From the NCBI GenBank assembly GCA_015143295.1, contig CM026565.1, forward strand, positions 9,112,041 to 9,176,040: a stretch of 64,000 bases of DNA, in the 5' to 3' direction. This document shows positions 44,729 to 56,391 of the stretch, in pieces. A program made the position numbers and the translations under genes. Origin of the DNA: Tetracentron sinense (Eukaryota > Streptophyta > Magnoliopsida > Trochodendrales > Trochodendraceae). Below the pieces are notes generated by a model that was given only the letters and a program-made list of their open reading frames with translations, ran no database searches and was not told the DNA's origin. Every line of letters begins with the position of its first letter. The stretch's first letter is position 1.

Positions 44729-46871
44729 TGTTAGACATATATGCCCACGAAAGTCATTCTGGAATTGTATTAGTCTACTTAATCAATAAAAACATATTTT
44801 ACATTCACACATTGTTTTCTACATTGGATAACATACTAAAAGTATCTCATTAGATGAGAATACTTTGTCCCATAGGTAACATTGTAGGAAAACCATCCAA
44901 TTAGTTTTTAACTAATTGCAAATGAGATATGGTTTTCCAGTTCCTTGTAGACCTAGAATTGTTCAAAGTTATTTAGGATGCATCTAAACAATGTATTCCT
45001 ACTAACTTACACATTGTTAGTTTCATATGATGGAGTGATGAATCTCAATCACTGAGAGAATGGTCTCTTGACTAAGATGTGGATATAAGTTAGAAGTAGT
45101 TATATTGCAACTAGATCGCTTAGTGGATACCCTTAGAAATATATTATCTGTATGTTTAGGGTAGTCAATTTGACAAATTGTCCTTAACTTGAGAGGCCGA
45201 CATCTTCTCTAGTATTTCCCTGTAGAGCTTTGATGTAGTCAATCGTCAATGTCCAACATACCAGACTAAACACGGGCTCGTTAGGTTATGTATGCTATAC
45301 TAGAAGAAGTGTGTGTACGCTCAACAAGGATTCCACTACTCTTCTAGAGTAATTTATATTGAGTTGATACTTGTCAAACTAGACTTGGAAAACCAGCGCT
45401 GGCATTTATTGAGGAAATGGTTTTATCGAGAAGTTTATTCTCTATATAAAAGGAATATAATAATTATTATTATTTCTCTTAAAGAATTTCTAAAATAGTT
45501 TTCAAAGTCCAAGTTTGACTAAAAGTATCAAAGAGATAGGGTTCTCATTATAAGCTAGGGATTATAGGCAATATAAGATATTGTCCCGTAAGCTTATGAC
45601 AATATTAGAAGTGGAATGACGCATCTATAAACAAATCTTATAATAGAAACACCTGCAAGTAATTCTCTAATATCTGGGGGTTAGTGACATTGTGTTAATG
45701 GACATTATTGTGATTAGTGGAAGTCTAGGGACATAGATAAAATTCTATGATCCTAATGGTATTATAGAAAAGTGTTTCCTAGTAACAAGACTTTAACCAA
45801 AAAGGTTAAGCACTTGGTCCCAAAATCGAAAGTAAAAGATCCCTTAGATCCCACACACTAGGACCTTCTTAAAGCTTTTAATTCAATTATTAATTTAATT
45901 AATTAATTTATCTATGGGCAGGTGATGAAGATCAATAGGTGAAATCACATAAGATGTGATTAACCATATGGGCAGGTGATGAAGATCAAAACTTGACCAA
46001 CAAGGGTTTAGAACCCTATATGGGGAGTGTGGAAGTGGGGCCCACCTAGGTGGGACCCCCACTTCATGATGGATACTTCTTTTAATTAGTTGTGTGATGA
46101 TCTCCTATTAGATAGGGATTAGATTGCTTGGTTGTTAATTAAAGATTCCCTATTAAATAGGGATTGCATTAGTTTCTTACTAATGATTCCCTATTAAGAT
46201 ATGGATAAGATTAGTTTGTTACTAATTAATTATCCTAATAGATAAGGATAAGATTAGTTTCTTACTAATTGATAAGGTTAGTTTCTAATTATGATAAATC
46301 CTAATTGGATTAGGACTTATCATTAAAGAATCTTTTTTAGAGAATTCTAATTAGATTAAGATAAGGGAGAGGAGTCTCATATTGCAAGTAAGCAATCCAA
46401 GAGGCCTATGTATAGGGTGGGACGTCCACCCCTTGGCCAAGATTGATGCTCCAACGTTTTTCTCTCTCCCTCTCCAATAATTCATGCTCCCTCTCCCTTC
46501 TTTGGTAGTTGTAAGGTCATCTCTCTCATTCTTCACTATTGGTTTTTAGTTTGAATCTTCAATAATAGCAGAACCAATATTGTTAATCAAGAAAGGATCT
46601 TGAGTTCAAGAAAAGAACAAAAGATCATAGAGCTTGAATTGGAAAGGCCATTAACTTTCATTAGAGAAAATCTTTAGAGGAAAAAAAGGTTCGTGTGAAT
46701 CTCGAAGGAGACTTTTCACTTGTGAAGTTTTGCGGGTATCATCCATTCCTTCAAAATGTGGAATAGACTTATCAATATCAAAGTCGCAAAGGTGATTGTT
46801 ATTTTTATCCTTCATTGAATAAATCAATTAGAACTATAGTCAGATCTTGGGATTTGATGTATGCCCCCCAA
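44729..46871 (+). mobile_element. Co-B 3' LTR (right end approximate)
   Basis: Starts TGTTAGACATATATGCCC. The right end is uncertain; ATGCCCCCCA at 46871 is the best guess by analogy with the CCCCCTTCA end of Co-A. It has a TATA box at 45442 and a stretch of short inverted repeats at 46080-46320. Small open frames within it show no family likeness. Confidence 0.7.
45442..45453 (+). promoter_or_regulatory. TATA box in Co-B LTR
   Basis: CTATATAAAAGG on the plus strand. Confidence 0.6.
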
Positions 46872-46936
46872 GAACTGTTTTTCTAAAATAAAAAAGAGAC
46901 ATACTTCACTCACAAGACAACTCGTGTTTATTAAAA

Positions 46937-47131
46937 CCCCTATTAATTGTGGTTAAAAATCACTAACCCTTGGGGTTCAACAATATAACCTTGGTTTTTA
47001 GAAAAAAATATGTAACTCTAATTAAGAATTTTTAACCCTTAAAGGTTTAATATTTCTTTTTAAAAAAACAATATTATATTGTTAAACCTCAAGGGTTAGT
47101 GAATCTTAACTACAGTTAATAGGAGTTAACA
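46937..47131. mobile_element. MITE-like inverted repeat element
   Basis: About 195 bp with two long inverted arms (46937-46992 and 47073-47131, about 85% matching by eye) sharing CACTAACCCTTG and AACAATATAA. It is AT rich with no coding capacity. Ends near TTA/TAA could fit a PIF/Harbinger-type non-autonomous element, but I cannot fix the borders. Confidence 0.5.
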
Positions 47132-47467
47132 GTAGGGATGTCAATGGGTCGGTCCGAACTATGAGCCCGACTGACCCGACCCAATTATTAATTGGCTTGG
47201 ACTTGGGCTTGGAGTCTAAAGCTCGTAGCCCATTTCAATAGGCTTCGAACCAGGCTTAACCCAACCCAATTAGGCCCGTTTAGTTAATAGGCAACAAATT
47301 GTACATGGTTTTTTAAATGGGCTGACCCATCGCACCCCCACCTCGATTAATAAGTGGGTTGGCTCGGCCAAAACTCGCCCCAACACGTTTTGCCTTGTGG
47401 GTGTGATTGAAGTCTCCCTGAGTTCAATCACAATTGGCTGTGATCTGATCTCGGATGCATACTAGGG
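47132..47467. other. Unassigned repeat remnant
   Basis: Begins GGGATGTCAATGGGTCGG, a string like those at the ends of some plant hAT-type non-autonomous elements. No partner terminus is found. A perfect 10-bp hairpin TGTGATTGAA/TTCAATCACA lies at 47401-47431. No gene seen. Confidence 0.35.
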
Positions 47468-47830
47468 TTGAGTAAATTAAGTCCGCACTTTATCGAGCCT
47501 TTTGAAATTTTGGCCAAAATAGGTAGTGTAGCCTACCGTCTAGTGCTACCACCAGATTTGGAGAGGGTTCACAACGTATTTCATATATCCATGTTGCGGA
47601 AATATGTTCCTGATCCTTCGCATGTGATTATTCATGAACAAATTCAAGTTCGAGAAGACTTAACTTTTGAGGAAAGGCCAATGCGAATCTTGGACCGCAA
47701 GGAACAAGTGTTGCAGACTAAAACAATCAAGCTGGTCAAGGTTTTGTGGCAACATCATGGCGTAGAAGAATCCACCTGGGAGCTTGAGGATGCAATGTGA
47801 GATAGCCATCCTCAGTTGTTTGAGGATTAA
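47468..47830 (+). pseudogene. Gy-F integrase C-terminus and chromodomain
   Basis: Plus-strand fragment: FEILAKIGSVAYRLVLPPDLERVHNVFHISMLRKYVPDPSHVI, IQVREDLTFEERPMRILDRKEQ, then a chromodomain IKLVKVLWQHHGVEESTWELEDAM, a stop at 47798-47800 and SHPQLFED with the final stop at 47828-47830. It lacks everything upstream, so Gy-F is a 5'-truncated gypsy of the chromodomain type. It leads into a polypurine tract and an LTR. Confidence 0.88.
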
Positions 47831-47887
47831 TCTATGTTGTAAATCTTGAAAACTGATGTGGCAAATTTCGATGATGAAATTTTTTGT

Positions 47888-47900
47888 AAGGAGGGGAGAT
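47888..47900 (+). other. Polypurine tract of Gy-F
   Basis: AAGGAGGGGAGAT directly before the LTR start TGTAACGCCC. Confidence 0.85.
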
Positions 47901-48900
47901 TGTAACGCCCTAGAATTTTAAATAATAAAATTTTGCGTTTATTGATCCTTAACTAGGGTTACATACATGAGTGATTGTTAAATTAATAAAAAGTGGGTTT
48001 TGCTCGGGACACACCCCTATCATATTGGTTCCGTCAGGTATCATTTCGCAGGACCACAGGGCCATTATGTGTGATAAAATTGAGACAAAACAAGAAATTT
48101 TCAGATTTCCAGAAATTAAGTGGGACCCAATATCTGTTGGAGATGCTAACAGAAATACGAATGGAGAATGTCATCGCATGCCGATTGGTCATAAGAATCA
48201 TCGTCTGTCATCGCGGCCATTGGTTTGTTCGTATATGAAAATACCGCGTGTTTTGAATTCAAAACAGGGAAATTAGTGGGTTTTGCAGTTTTTTTTCGGA
48301 TTTACTTTTTACCGTCAAAACTCATCATTTTCCCCTGAAATTTGTACAGCAGGTGTCGGACTATCCCTAGTTCAGTCACCTATCGTTTCGGTTCCATCGC
48401 GTATCGATTCACGAGACTGCGGGGTCTTAAATGTAAGAAAATCGAGAAAATTAGGAAATTCCAGATGTTTTGAAATTCAATTGGGACTCCATAATTGTTG
48501 GAAATTCTAATAGAAATCTATGTGGCTAGTACTACAGCGTGTCGGTCAGCTGTGAGGATGACCGTCTGTCGTTTCGGCAGTTAATCATCTCAAACAAAGA
48601 AACGGTAGCATGTTTTGTGTCCAAAATCAGGAAATTAGTGGGTTTTATAGTTTTCTTCCGTACTAAAGTGTAGCTATCAAAACTCAGTATTTTTCCCTAA
48701 AATTTTTACAGTAGGTGTCGGACTACCGCAAGTTTGGTCACCTAAAGTTTCATCACGATCGGATGACATTTGGTAGGGTTTTGGAGGCTTGTATGTGCAA
48801 AGAATAGGAAATCTGGTCAAAATAGTCAAAACTAACCAAATCGGTCAAAGTTCACACCAATATCACTCATGTGTTGTTGCACCGGATCCAAACCCTTTTC

Positions 48901-48910
48901 CTATATAAAG
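48901..48910 (+). promoter_or_regulatory. TATA box in Gy-F LTR
   Basis: CTATATAAAG, about 1 kb into the LTR. Confidence 0.6.
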
Positions 48911-49204
48911 GCAAGCTTATTCACTTTCTCCTCATTTGCACAGTGAGTTAGAGCCGAAGCTCTCTCTCACGGTTTCTAGAGAGAGAGAAGAGGAGTGTAG
49001 AGCCCCGGACTTTTTCACTTTTAATGCATGGCACTTTCGTAGCCAATTTGTCTTTAAAGTAGTACAATTAATAAATAAGGAAGAAATTAGAAATTCTGAA
49101 ACGTCAGAAATGTTTCTTTTCGAAGTACGAACCCAACCCAAGTTGAATCGTCGAAATCCGACGAGCGAGTCAAAAGATATGGCCAAAACAGTTTGGACCT
49201 GTAG

Positions 49205-49395
49205 GCAACCGATCACTCGATCCATGGAGCGATCGATCGGTCCAAAACCGATCGATCGGTAGCTATCGACTGGTCATGATTTTTGTATGGGGAAATTTTC
49301 CAGAGAGTTGATTTTTGTTCGAGAGCTCGGTCAACACACCGATCGCTCGGTAAGCAACCGATCGATCAGTCATAAACACCGATCGCTCGGTCTTC
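49205..49395 (+). repeat. CCGATCGATCGG palindrome cluster (Gy-G)
   Basis: Six or more variants of ACCGATCG(A/C)TCGGT with short spacers. Confidence 0.85.
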
Positions 49396-50314
49396 GTGTT
49401 TTTGCAGAAATTTCACTAAGGGTGTTTTCATCTTTTGGCCGTTTCACTCTTTCCTCTTAAGGGTTACCCGAGCCTTTAGGGCTCATTTACCACACTTAGA
49501 GACATTTGAGAGTTAGAGAAAGAGGAGAGGGTTTTCCTAACCTAGGGTTTGCTTTTGGGGAGAAATCAAAGGGGTTTCAAGACCCACAATCACCTCAAGC
49601 TTGGATTGCTTCAAGATTCTGATTTAAGCACGCGAGGAGGAGTTTCTCCAAGCTAGGGCAGTGCCTCACGAACGTTTTTGGAGGAGTTTTCTTCCTCATT
49701 GATCAAGGTCGGTACCTCTTGCTACCCTCCTAATTATAGCTCTTCTTTCTTCCCTTATTCTTGTATTCTTTGTTTTCTTCCATCTATAAATGGATGAGGA
49801 GTTGAAATGGTGAATGGTGTGAATAGAGAAGGGTGTTGGCGATTGGATGCCGTGTGAAATGATGTGATGAATGAAATGGAGAGGGCATTGTATCCATAAT
49901 GAGCAAACATGTATGATGTGAGCATAACCCACCTAGAAAAGCATGATTTAGGTTGAAATAAATAATGGACACACCCTATGTTTGATGAAATGCCAAGGTG
50001 AACAAAACGAATGATAAATTAAGAAAATGTATGCTTAATTACTTATGAACTTGTTAGGGCTTATGATAGTGTGAGTTCTTGTTTTCTTCAAAATGTCATA
50101 AATGTTTATTGTTAAATTTGCAACGTGCTATATATTGTGAAATCCCCAAATGTCATCTTTAAATTTCAATGCAAGTATGCACACGAATCCACGAGCACGG
50201 CATACATGACATGAATTTACCGAGGCTTTCAAGAACGAGGTTGAGAGGTGGGACATATCCTACGATATGTTTTACCTCGCTTTTCACAAGAAAACAAGAA
50301 CAAACATTCCACGA

Positions 50315-50470
50315 GGGGTCTCCCCTCACTCACAAGTGCATAGCATAAAAGAAGGGCCTCCCTTCCCTCGCAAGTACATACATATCATGAAAAAGGTTCT
50401 CCCTTCCCTCTCAAATGCATTACATAAAGAAGGGTCTCCCTTCCCTCTCAAGTGCATCTCACAAGGATAT
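50315..50470 (+). repeat. CTCACAAGTGCAT minisatellite (Gy-G)
   Basis: Units with GGGTCTCCCTTCCCTC and ACAAGTGCAT or related strings, about four copies. The reverse-oriented counterpart in Gy-I is at 61190-61360. Confidence 0.8.
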
Positions 50471-50778
50471 CTCACAAGTGTATCTCACAAGTTACATGAT
50501 CACAAGCAAACACGCATGACATGCATAACATGACACGATATACAAGAATCAAGCAAGATAGACAAGACGAGTTTTCAAGCACGAAAATGGTACTTTAAGT
50601 CAAGTCAAGTGCATGGTGTTTTCAAGGGTTTATCGGCTTTTACGAATTCAAGCATGATTATATACTGCTTTACTTTATTGTTATGATATGAATTATTCCT
50701 GCTTTATATATGTGAATTGTTTCCTGCTCTATGTATCGCTATCTGTATGCTATGACTGTTGGTTAGTATTTGGTACCC

Positions 50779-50824
50779 GCTGAGTATTCCATGCTCAGCC
50801 GTACTTCTTATGTCGGCAGGTGAT
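50779..50824 (+). promoter_or_regulatory. Conserved LTR hairpin block (Gy-G)
   Basis: GCTGAG-loop-CTCAGC followed by CGTACTTCTTATGTCGGCAGGTG, about 450 bp from the LTR 3' end. Confidence 0.7.
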
Positions 50825-51544
50825 AGCGGAGCGGCTACTCCTTTTGATGTCTGTGCTCCGAGCCCTTGGGTGGAGGAGGAGTACGTTAAGGAGCCTGTGG
50901 AGGAACCTCAGGGTGGGGGTTACTATTAGGTTGTGGTAGATTCTGAGTGATATAGCTGTGGGTGAGCTAGAGAGTTATATTCATGTATTTTGGCTGGCCT
51001 GTCCGCACTTTCTTTTGGGTATTTTCTTTTTGTATCAAACTTGGGTTACATGTATATACATAGAGGTTTGTTCGACTTCTGCTGTGTTTGTTGTATGTTT
51101 CCGCTATTGGGTCCTCTTGTATATGCCTTGTGGGTTTTGCAGGTTAATTCGTCAAGCAAGTCATGCAAGTCATGATGAGTCGTCCAAGATTCACTCTAAC
51201 TCCTAGGGTGGGTTTTGGGTCACGACAAGGAGATAGAAAAGGGAAAGAGAAAGTACATGTGCACTACCCGGGGTTTATCGAAGTGCTGAACACTGTGGTG
51301 ACGTTGGACCGTGCATGCGGGACCTCAAAAAGTGTGAAAAAGGTAAAAACCGTCTCTTTCCTTCCTATTTTCTTATATTTTTACTCTTTTTGTCATGATT
51401 TGGGATGTGTGAATGATGTGGATGAATAAAAAGAGTCTGAGACCCTGAAATGATGTGTGGGTGAATGTAGGAAGGGATTAAATTGGAGTAGAGAGATGTA
51501 GCCTCGGTTTTAGGCTGTTCGCAGCTCGAAATTTAGACTTCAGC

Positions 51545-51735
51545 TGATGTGCTATCGATCGCAGGTGTATAGCGATTGATTGCAGCCATACAGAAGGTGT
51601 GCGATGGATCATGCGATCGATCTGACGATCGATCGCAGAACAGGTTGATCATTCGTGGTCTTGTTTGGCCTCGAGCAATCGATTGCAATTGGTGTGCGAT
51701 CGATCGCGGGATGGTGATTGATCGCAACGATCGAT
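51545..51735 (+). repeat. GCGATCGATCGC palindrome cluster (Gy-F LTR)
   Basis: About nine variants of GCGATCGATCGCA, GCAATCGATTGCA and ACGATCGATCGTAA within 190 bp. Confidence 0.85.
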
Positions 51736-51989
51736 CGTAAGCTGGACAGTATGCTTTAGAAGCATATGTTGACTCCCTTATGTTTATGGGGTCCTCCTGG
51801 AAAGCCCAAAAAGTCACGGTTGGCATTTTTAAGACAATAGAGTGTGTCCATTGGCCTGGGTGAGCTCCCTATCGGAGTGGAATACTTGTGGACTTGGTAT
51901 ACGGGCGTGATGCCCAAGTGTGTCGGTTATCCAAGCGGGGTTTAGGATAATCGGGGGTGATTAGAAAACCTAACCCATGGTTATGTGGG

Positions 51990-52350
51990 GTTGTGGTTCC
52001 TCCTTGTCTAGGTCCAGGATGGCAGCATTGGATGTCGTGGTTTCTCTAAAACTAATAGTCGGGAGATGTCGGTCTGTTTGTCTAGGTCGTCCGTGGTTCC
52101 TCTTGGACTAGGTCAGGAGTGGCGGCATTAGATGTCATGGTTCTTCCGGGACTAATAGTCAAGAGATGTTGGAGTCCTAGGGAGTGCAGTGGCTGAGCAT
52201 CCGATGGTTTATAGTCTGGGGTTTCCTCTCTAGATGGATCAGAAGAGGTCAGTAGCTAGGTCTATCGGGGTTACCTTCGTGGTGGGATGTCTACGAGTGG
52301 TGACATTGGATGTCATGGTTCCTCCGTAAGACTAGCCAGAAGAGGCCAAT
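51990..52350 (+). repeat. About 75-bp diverged repeats (Gy-F LTR)
   Basis: Three to four units containing GTGGTTCCTC, GGCATT(G/A)GATGTC(G/A)TGG and ACTAATAGTC.GAGATGT at about 52000, 52090 and 52290. Gy-H has the family in reverse. Confidence 0.7.
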
Positions 52351-53330
52351 AGGCCGGTTTGCCGTGGTTTCCTTCTAGACTGATATCCAGCTGAGATGGC
52401 GTAAAATACACGAGAGTGGTCGGCCAATGGATTTGAGGAGTTTATTCTTATAGGGTAGGTGCTTGTGTGGTGTGAAATCTTCAGGTTCACAGTTTGTTAA
52501 GCCGGAGTGCTCAGGTTGGTATTGAATCTTTGGATTTAGGGTTGTACGATTAAATGTGCTCAAAGTTGAAGTGAATCTTCGGAATCTAAGTTAGTATTTG
52601 GGTCGGAGTACCCAAAGTTCGGTCTTGATCGGGTATATAACCTGAGATTGTGTAAGTGAGTCTAAAGGACTTAAGTGATGATTGATAATTGGACGAGAGT
52701 CCAAATATGTATAATACAAATAAAATTGTGCATAGGCCTATGGCCAGTTAATAGAGTCGAATGACTCGAAGAATAACATGATTGTTGTGTGGAAATGTTA
52801 AAATAAATTCATAACTGGATTCTTCGAGATTGAGAATCTCATATTTGGTGAAATAGCCCTGTGTGACCGTGTGTCACATTATAACTTGGATATATTATTA
52901 TACGGTATTATAACACTTAATCTATACTACTATGTTGTTATTGATGCATTATAATTCATGGAAAATAGTATAGATGGACTGTGATTTTTATTAGGATTCA
53001 TAGCTCACTGACGTTTTATGTCAACAGATACAGGAGCTGCTGAGCAGTAGGTGTGGATCCTGCACCTTGGACCTTTTTGGATTTTGGATAAAGACTACCC
53101 GGCGCATTAGTGGTACTTACGTTTTGTAAACAAATATAAATGTAATTAATACAGGTATTTATTTTGTAGTGATGGCTATTGTGATTACCAGTGATGATTT
53201 GCCGCAATTTTGGGGCAAAGTTGAAATTTCTCATAATTTTTGCGGGTAAAGTCTTCCGTTCCATTGGTATGAACGATCGGGCGTGCGTCTCGAAACACGA
53301 TTCCCTAAGGTGCAGGTTCGGAGCGTCACA

Positions 53331-54594
53331 GTCAGGACTGGGCTGTAAGTAGGCAGACTTGATATGTAAGAACCTAGATAGGTCTGCCTGATATGTTGTC
53401 TTGTAGTGCGGTACTATGGTTTCATCTTCTATGTTTAGACCTAAAATGCACTGATCTCTTCCAGTGTTGAACATAGTTCGTTCTTACCGAAACGGAATAT
53501 CATGTGAGATGGGTTTCATCACTGGATAACAACATTCATGAGGCACGGGTCTGGTTTAACCATGGATAGGTCTAGGATAGTCCCGGTTTTGTAGTACTGA
53601 GCTCAAGCAATACGTTGACTCGGAGTAAAGACCTCAACTGCTTTCTGGAGTTATTATCACATGCCCCCTGAGAAGTTAGATGCACGGGTCATGATGGTCG
53701 GTTTGTTGACGGAACAATCCCTGAAGGACCTGTCATCTACCTGGACAATATACAAATTGTGTGAGTGTACTGTGTACGCAAATGAAATGCAAAAGATGAT
53801 GCAATTTTTTTTTATTTTTGATTTGATTGGGTGTGACAATGCACATGTGATCCGATAGGGCAGACGGACGGAGGTCCGACGTGCTTTTAGCCCGGTTGTT
53901 GGGAACCGGGGAACCTATCAGGTCAAGGTTGGGGATAGGCCCTGTAGAGGCCTATTTGCCTGGGATTTGAACCTCATATATTATGTCAGGAAGTAGAGTT
54001 GGATGTAGTTTATTACAAGCACATGTTTGGCTCATTACAATCCCCTACATGGGTAGTTATCTAAGTAGAATATGCCCGGGTAGTCAACCATGATTAGGGA
54101 CAGGTATAGGATACAAGCAGGTTAGGGTTCAGAATAACCCTCTCTGGGTGAGCTACTTGTAGACTATACCCTAACTTATGCTATATGTATAAATACTGGT
54201 TTGATGCAAGTGTATTCCTATTACGTTGAGAGATCATTTAACACCGTATATGCGACTCCCCGGTATAAAACATAGCTGAAAATGGACGATTGGTGAAAGT
54301 GGAAGCATTTAGAATCTTTTCCTGAGGATAAACAACCACTAAGAGTAACTTCGTGGACCTCCAAGACTATTAAGTCACTGACACTGAGAATGATCATCTA
54401 CCAGCCGTTAACGTAATAAACTTTTCTACTGGATTTAATAGGACAATTACACTATTATGACATGTATGATATATACAATACACAATTAGCCAAAAGATGT
54501 AAAATGATTAGTATTAAGTTAAACGCTTAGGCATTTTAGCAAATTTGAGATTTAATTGGTTTAAACATAAGTTCCACGTTGAACCTTAGATTAC
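53331..54594 (-). other. Tat/Ogre-like element leader remnant
   Basis: Lies on the internal side of a Tat/Ogre-type primer site and should be leader sequence of that minus-strand element. No gag frame is recognisable. Small open frames (for example near 53661-53858) show no family likeness. It is cut on the left by the end of Gy-F. Confidence 0.4.
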
Positions 54595-54612
54595 TCCCCA
54601 GCAGAATCGCCA
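54595..54612 (-). other. Tat/Ogre-type primer binding site
   Basis: TGGCGATTCTGCTGGGGA on the minus strand. It matches the TGGCGACTCTGCTGGGGA type used by Ogre/Tat elements except for one base. Confidence 0.8.
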
Positions 54613-55614
54613 GAGCTGTGAGCACAGGTTTTGGAACCCTATGTTATCTCACTGGATTAGAGTCACCACCTATTCATTCAGAATGGATAAGTCCCCAGGA
54701 GTTGGATAAGGTCTTGGTCTGCGATTTGAGATTAGGGTTAGAGGTTCGATTAAGTTTGGGGAAGGTGTTAGGCACCCCGAGACTTCCATTTTACAATGGT
54801 TTCCTACTCCCTAGGTTTAAGCAAATTAAAGTCAATGCTTGTTAAAATGTCTGAGTTTTTGAGATAAGACTAATCTAAGAAAGAAAAGTTAAACTATGGT
54901 CGAACCCGAGTTGGGTTACCTACGTGCTCAAAAGGGTGAGATCAAACCGAGTGTAGTTCTGACACGTGAGCCTGTGCCGAGGTTAGGGTGTGTGTGTATG
55001 TGCACCAAGGGTGGCTAACTGGACTATTCCGATAAACTAGGGTTTGGTTGACCGAGGTAGGTCAAGTGCATGGTTCAAGCCCGGTAGGCTTAAGGTTAGT
55101 CTAGTAGACTAGGTTTTGGGCCCGATAGACCGAAAGAAAAGCCCGGTAGGCTAAGACTGAGTTTGACTAAGGTTAGGGTTGCTAATCGGGGTTTAGTCAA
55201 ACTAACCATGGTTAGGGTTGCGAACCAGGGTTGAAAAGGGTCAAGATTAGTTTTATGGTCCATTTCGTATTCTTAGGGATTTTTTCAGAATTTACCAAGG
55301 TTAAATGGGCTTAATCATAGTCAAGAAAAGTGTTAACCATGGTTAAGCTCATTTAACCATGATTAGGAATGTTGCTGAGTATGGTTCTGATCATTTCTGT
55401 ATTTTCTGATTTTTTTGGATTTATGGAAAAATTTTCAGGATTTTTCTCTTATGATTAAATCGGCTAACCATGGTTAAAATCTAATCGAGATTGGGTTAAC
55501 CCCTGGTTAAGACTGAAGACGATCTGAAATGGGCCCAGGGTGGCTAGGTAGGGCCTAGAATGGCCTCCTACCAGGCCTGAGCCCTTACAAACAGCTCAAA
55601 GATTGAAAATGAAT

Positions 55615-55641
55615 AATGGCGGTAATAAGATTACCGCCATT
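55615..55641. repeat. Perfect hairpin AATGGCGGTAAT (Tat-like LTR)
   Basis: 12-bp arms AATGGCGGTAAT/ATTACCGCCATT with a 3-base loop. Related hairpins at 55823-55853 and 56392-56420 have one mismatch each. Confidence 0.9.
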
Positions 55642-55822
55642 AAAGTTATTCTTCCAAGGGGTGTTTACAGGCATGGGGATTGAGGTATGGGTGCAACCAA
55701 AGGGTTTTGAACTCATGAGGTTGAAGAGGGGAGTTCGAGGAATATCCTGGGCCTGTTGTGAGCCCTGGGGATGGACTGGAGTGGGCCCCACAGTGGGCTA
55801 AAGACCCTCTGCTTGGTTACTG

Positions 55823-55853
55823 ATAATGACGGTAGAATAACTACCGCCATTAT
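55823..55853. repeat. Second AATGACGGTAG hairpin
   Basis: Arms ATAATGACGGTAG and CTACCGCCATTAT, one mismatch, 5-base loop. Confidence 0.85.
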
Positions 55854-56391
55854 TGACGGTTTCTGTTTTTTTTTATTTTTAACCATGGTTAAGCTCCAGT
55901 TAAGAATTTGGAGAACCAAGTTAGACTCAGGGAGGTCTGGGGAGTCTAATCCAGGTCCTGTAAATGGACTAGGGTCCACCTATATAGGCTTACAGAGGTT
56001 GCCAAGGTAAGTGCCAGTAATGGCAGTACTGAGTTTACTATCATTCCTGGATCTCCTCAGAACCAGGTTTGTGCCCACAAGAGCTATGCTACGATGATCC
56101 CAGGGGTTCTCTCATGGACTGAGGGACCCCTAGAAATGGTGAGGCAAGCCAGAGTGGTTCAGGGTTATGTTTACAGGTGCATGAAGAGGGCTTAGGCTTC
56201 GAACAGGGGGTTCTTCAATCGTCCAGAAGGCTGTGGGGGAGCTGCCATTTATAGGAGGGAGTTTGAGAACTCAAAGGAAATTAAGGGAAAGGCTTGGAAG
56301 GTGTATGGACCTCCCAAAGGTCGATTGAGGTGCTTGACAAGGATGATGGAGTGTGCAGGGAGGAGTGCAGGCCTGCAAACCGAAACTCAGG

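Larger units (their letters stand above)
48996..51227 (+). mobile_element. Gy-G: solo gypsy LTR in Gy-F LTR
   Basis: 2232 bp, TGTAGAGCCCCGG to GGGTCACGACA, flanked by a perfect AGGAG duplication (48991-48995 and 51228-51232). Same LTR group as Gy-A and Gy-I. It holds ACCGATCGATCGGT-type palindromes (49205-49395), the GGCGATTGGATGCC block (49838), AGGGTCTCCCTTCCCTC repeats (50315-50470) and the conserved hairpin (50779). No internal domain follows, so it is a solo LTR left by recombination. Confidence 0.93.
47901..53330 (+). mobile_element. Gy-F 3' LTR, split by Gy-G
   Basis: Begins TGTAACGCCCTAG after the polypurine tract and ends GGAGCGTCACA at 53330. Without Gy-G it is about 3.2 kb. It contains loose repeats of a 300-bp type at 47990-48780, a TATA box at 48901, a palindrome cluster at 51545-51735, about 75-bp repeats at 51990-52350 and a TTATGTCAACAG block near 53020. 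Its last 300 bp match Gy-H in reverse orientation. Confidence 0.8.

Noticed and set aside
47971-48276. 101-codon frame in the Gy-F LTR
   Set aside because: It lies within loose LTR repeats that recur at 48330 and 48650 with the frame not kept.
53016-53474. 152-codon open frame on the minus strand
   Set aside because: It spans the end of the Gy-F LTR and the next remnant, crosses an element border and shows no conserved motif.
54579-54845. 88-codon frame on the plus strand
   Set aside because: It crosses the Tat-like primer site and LTR end in antisense direction, so it is not a gene.
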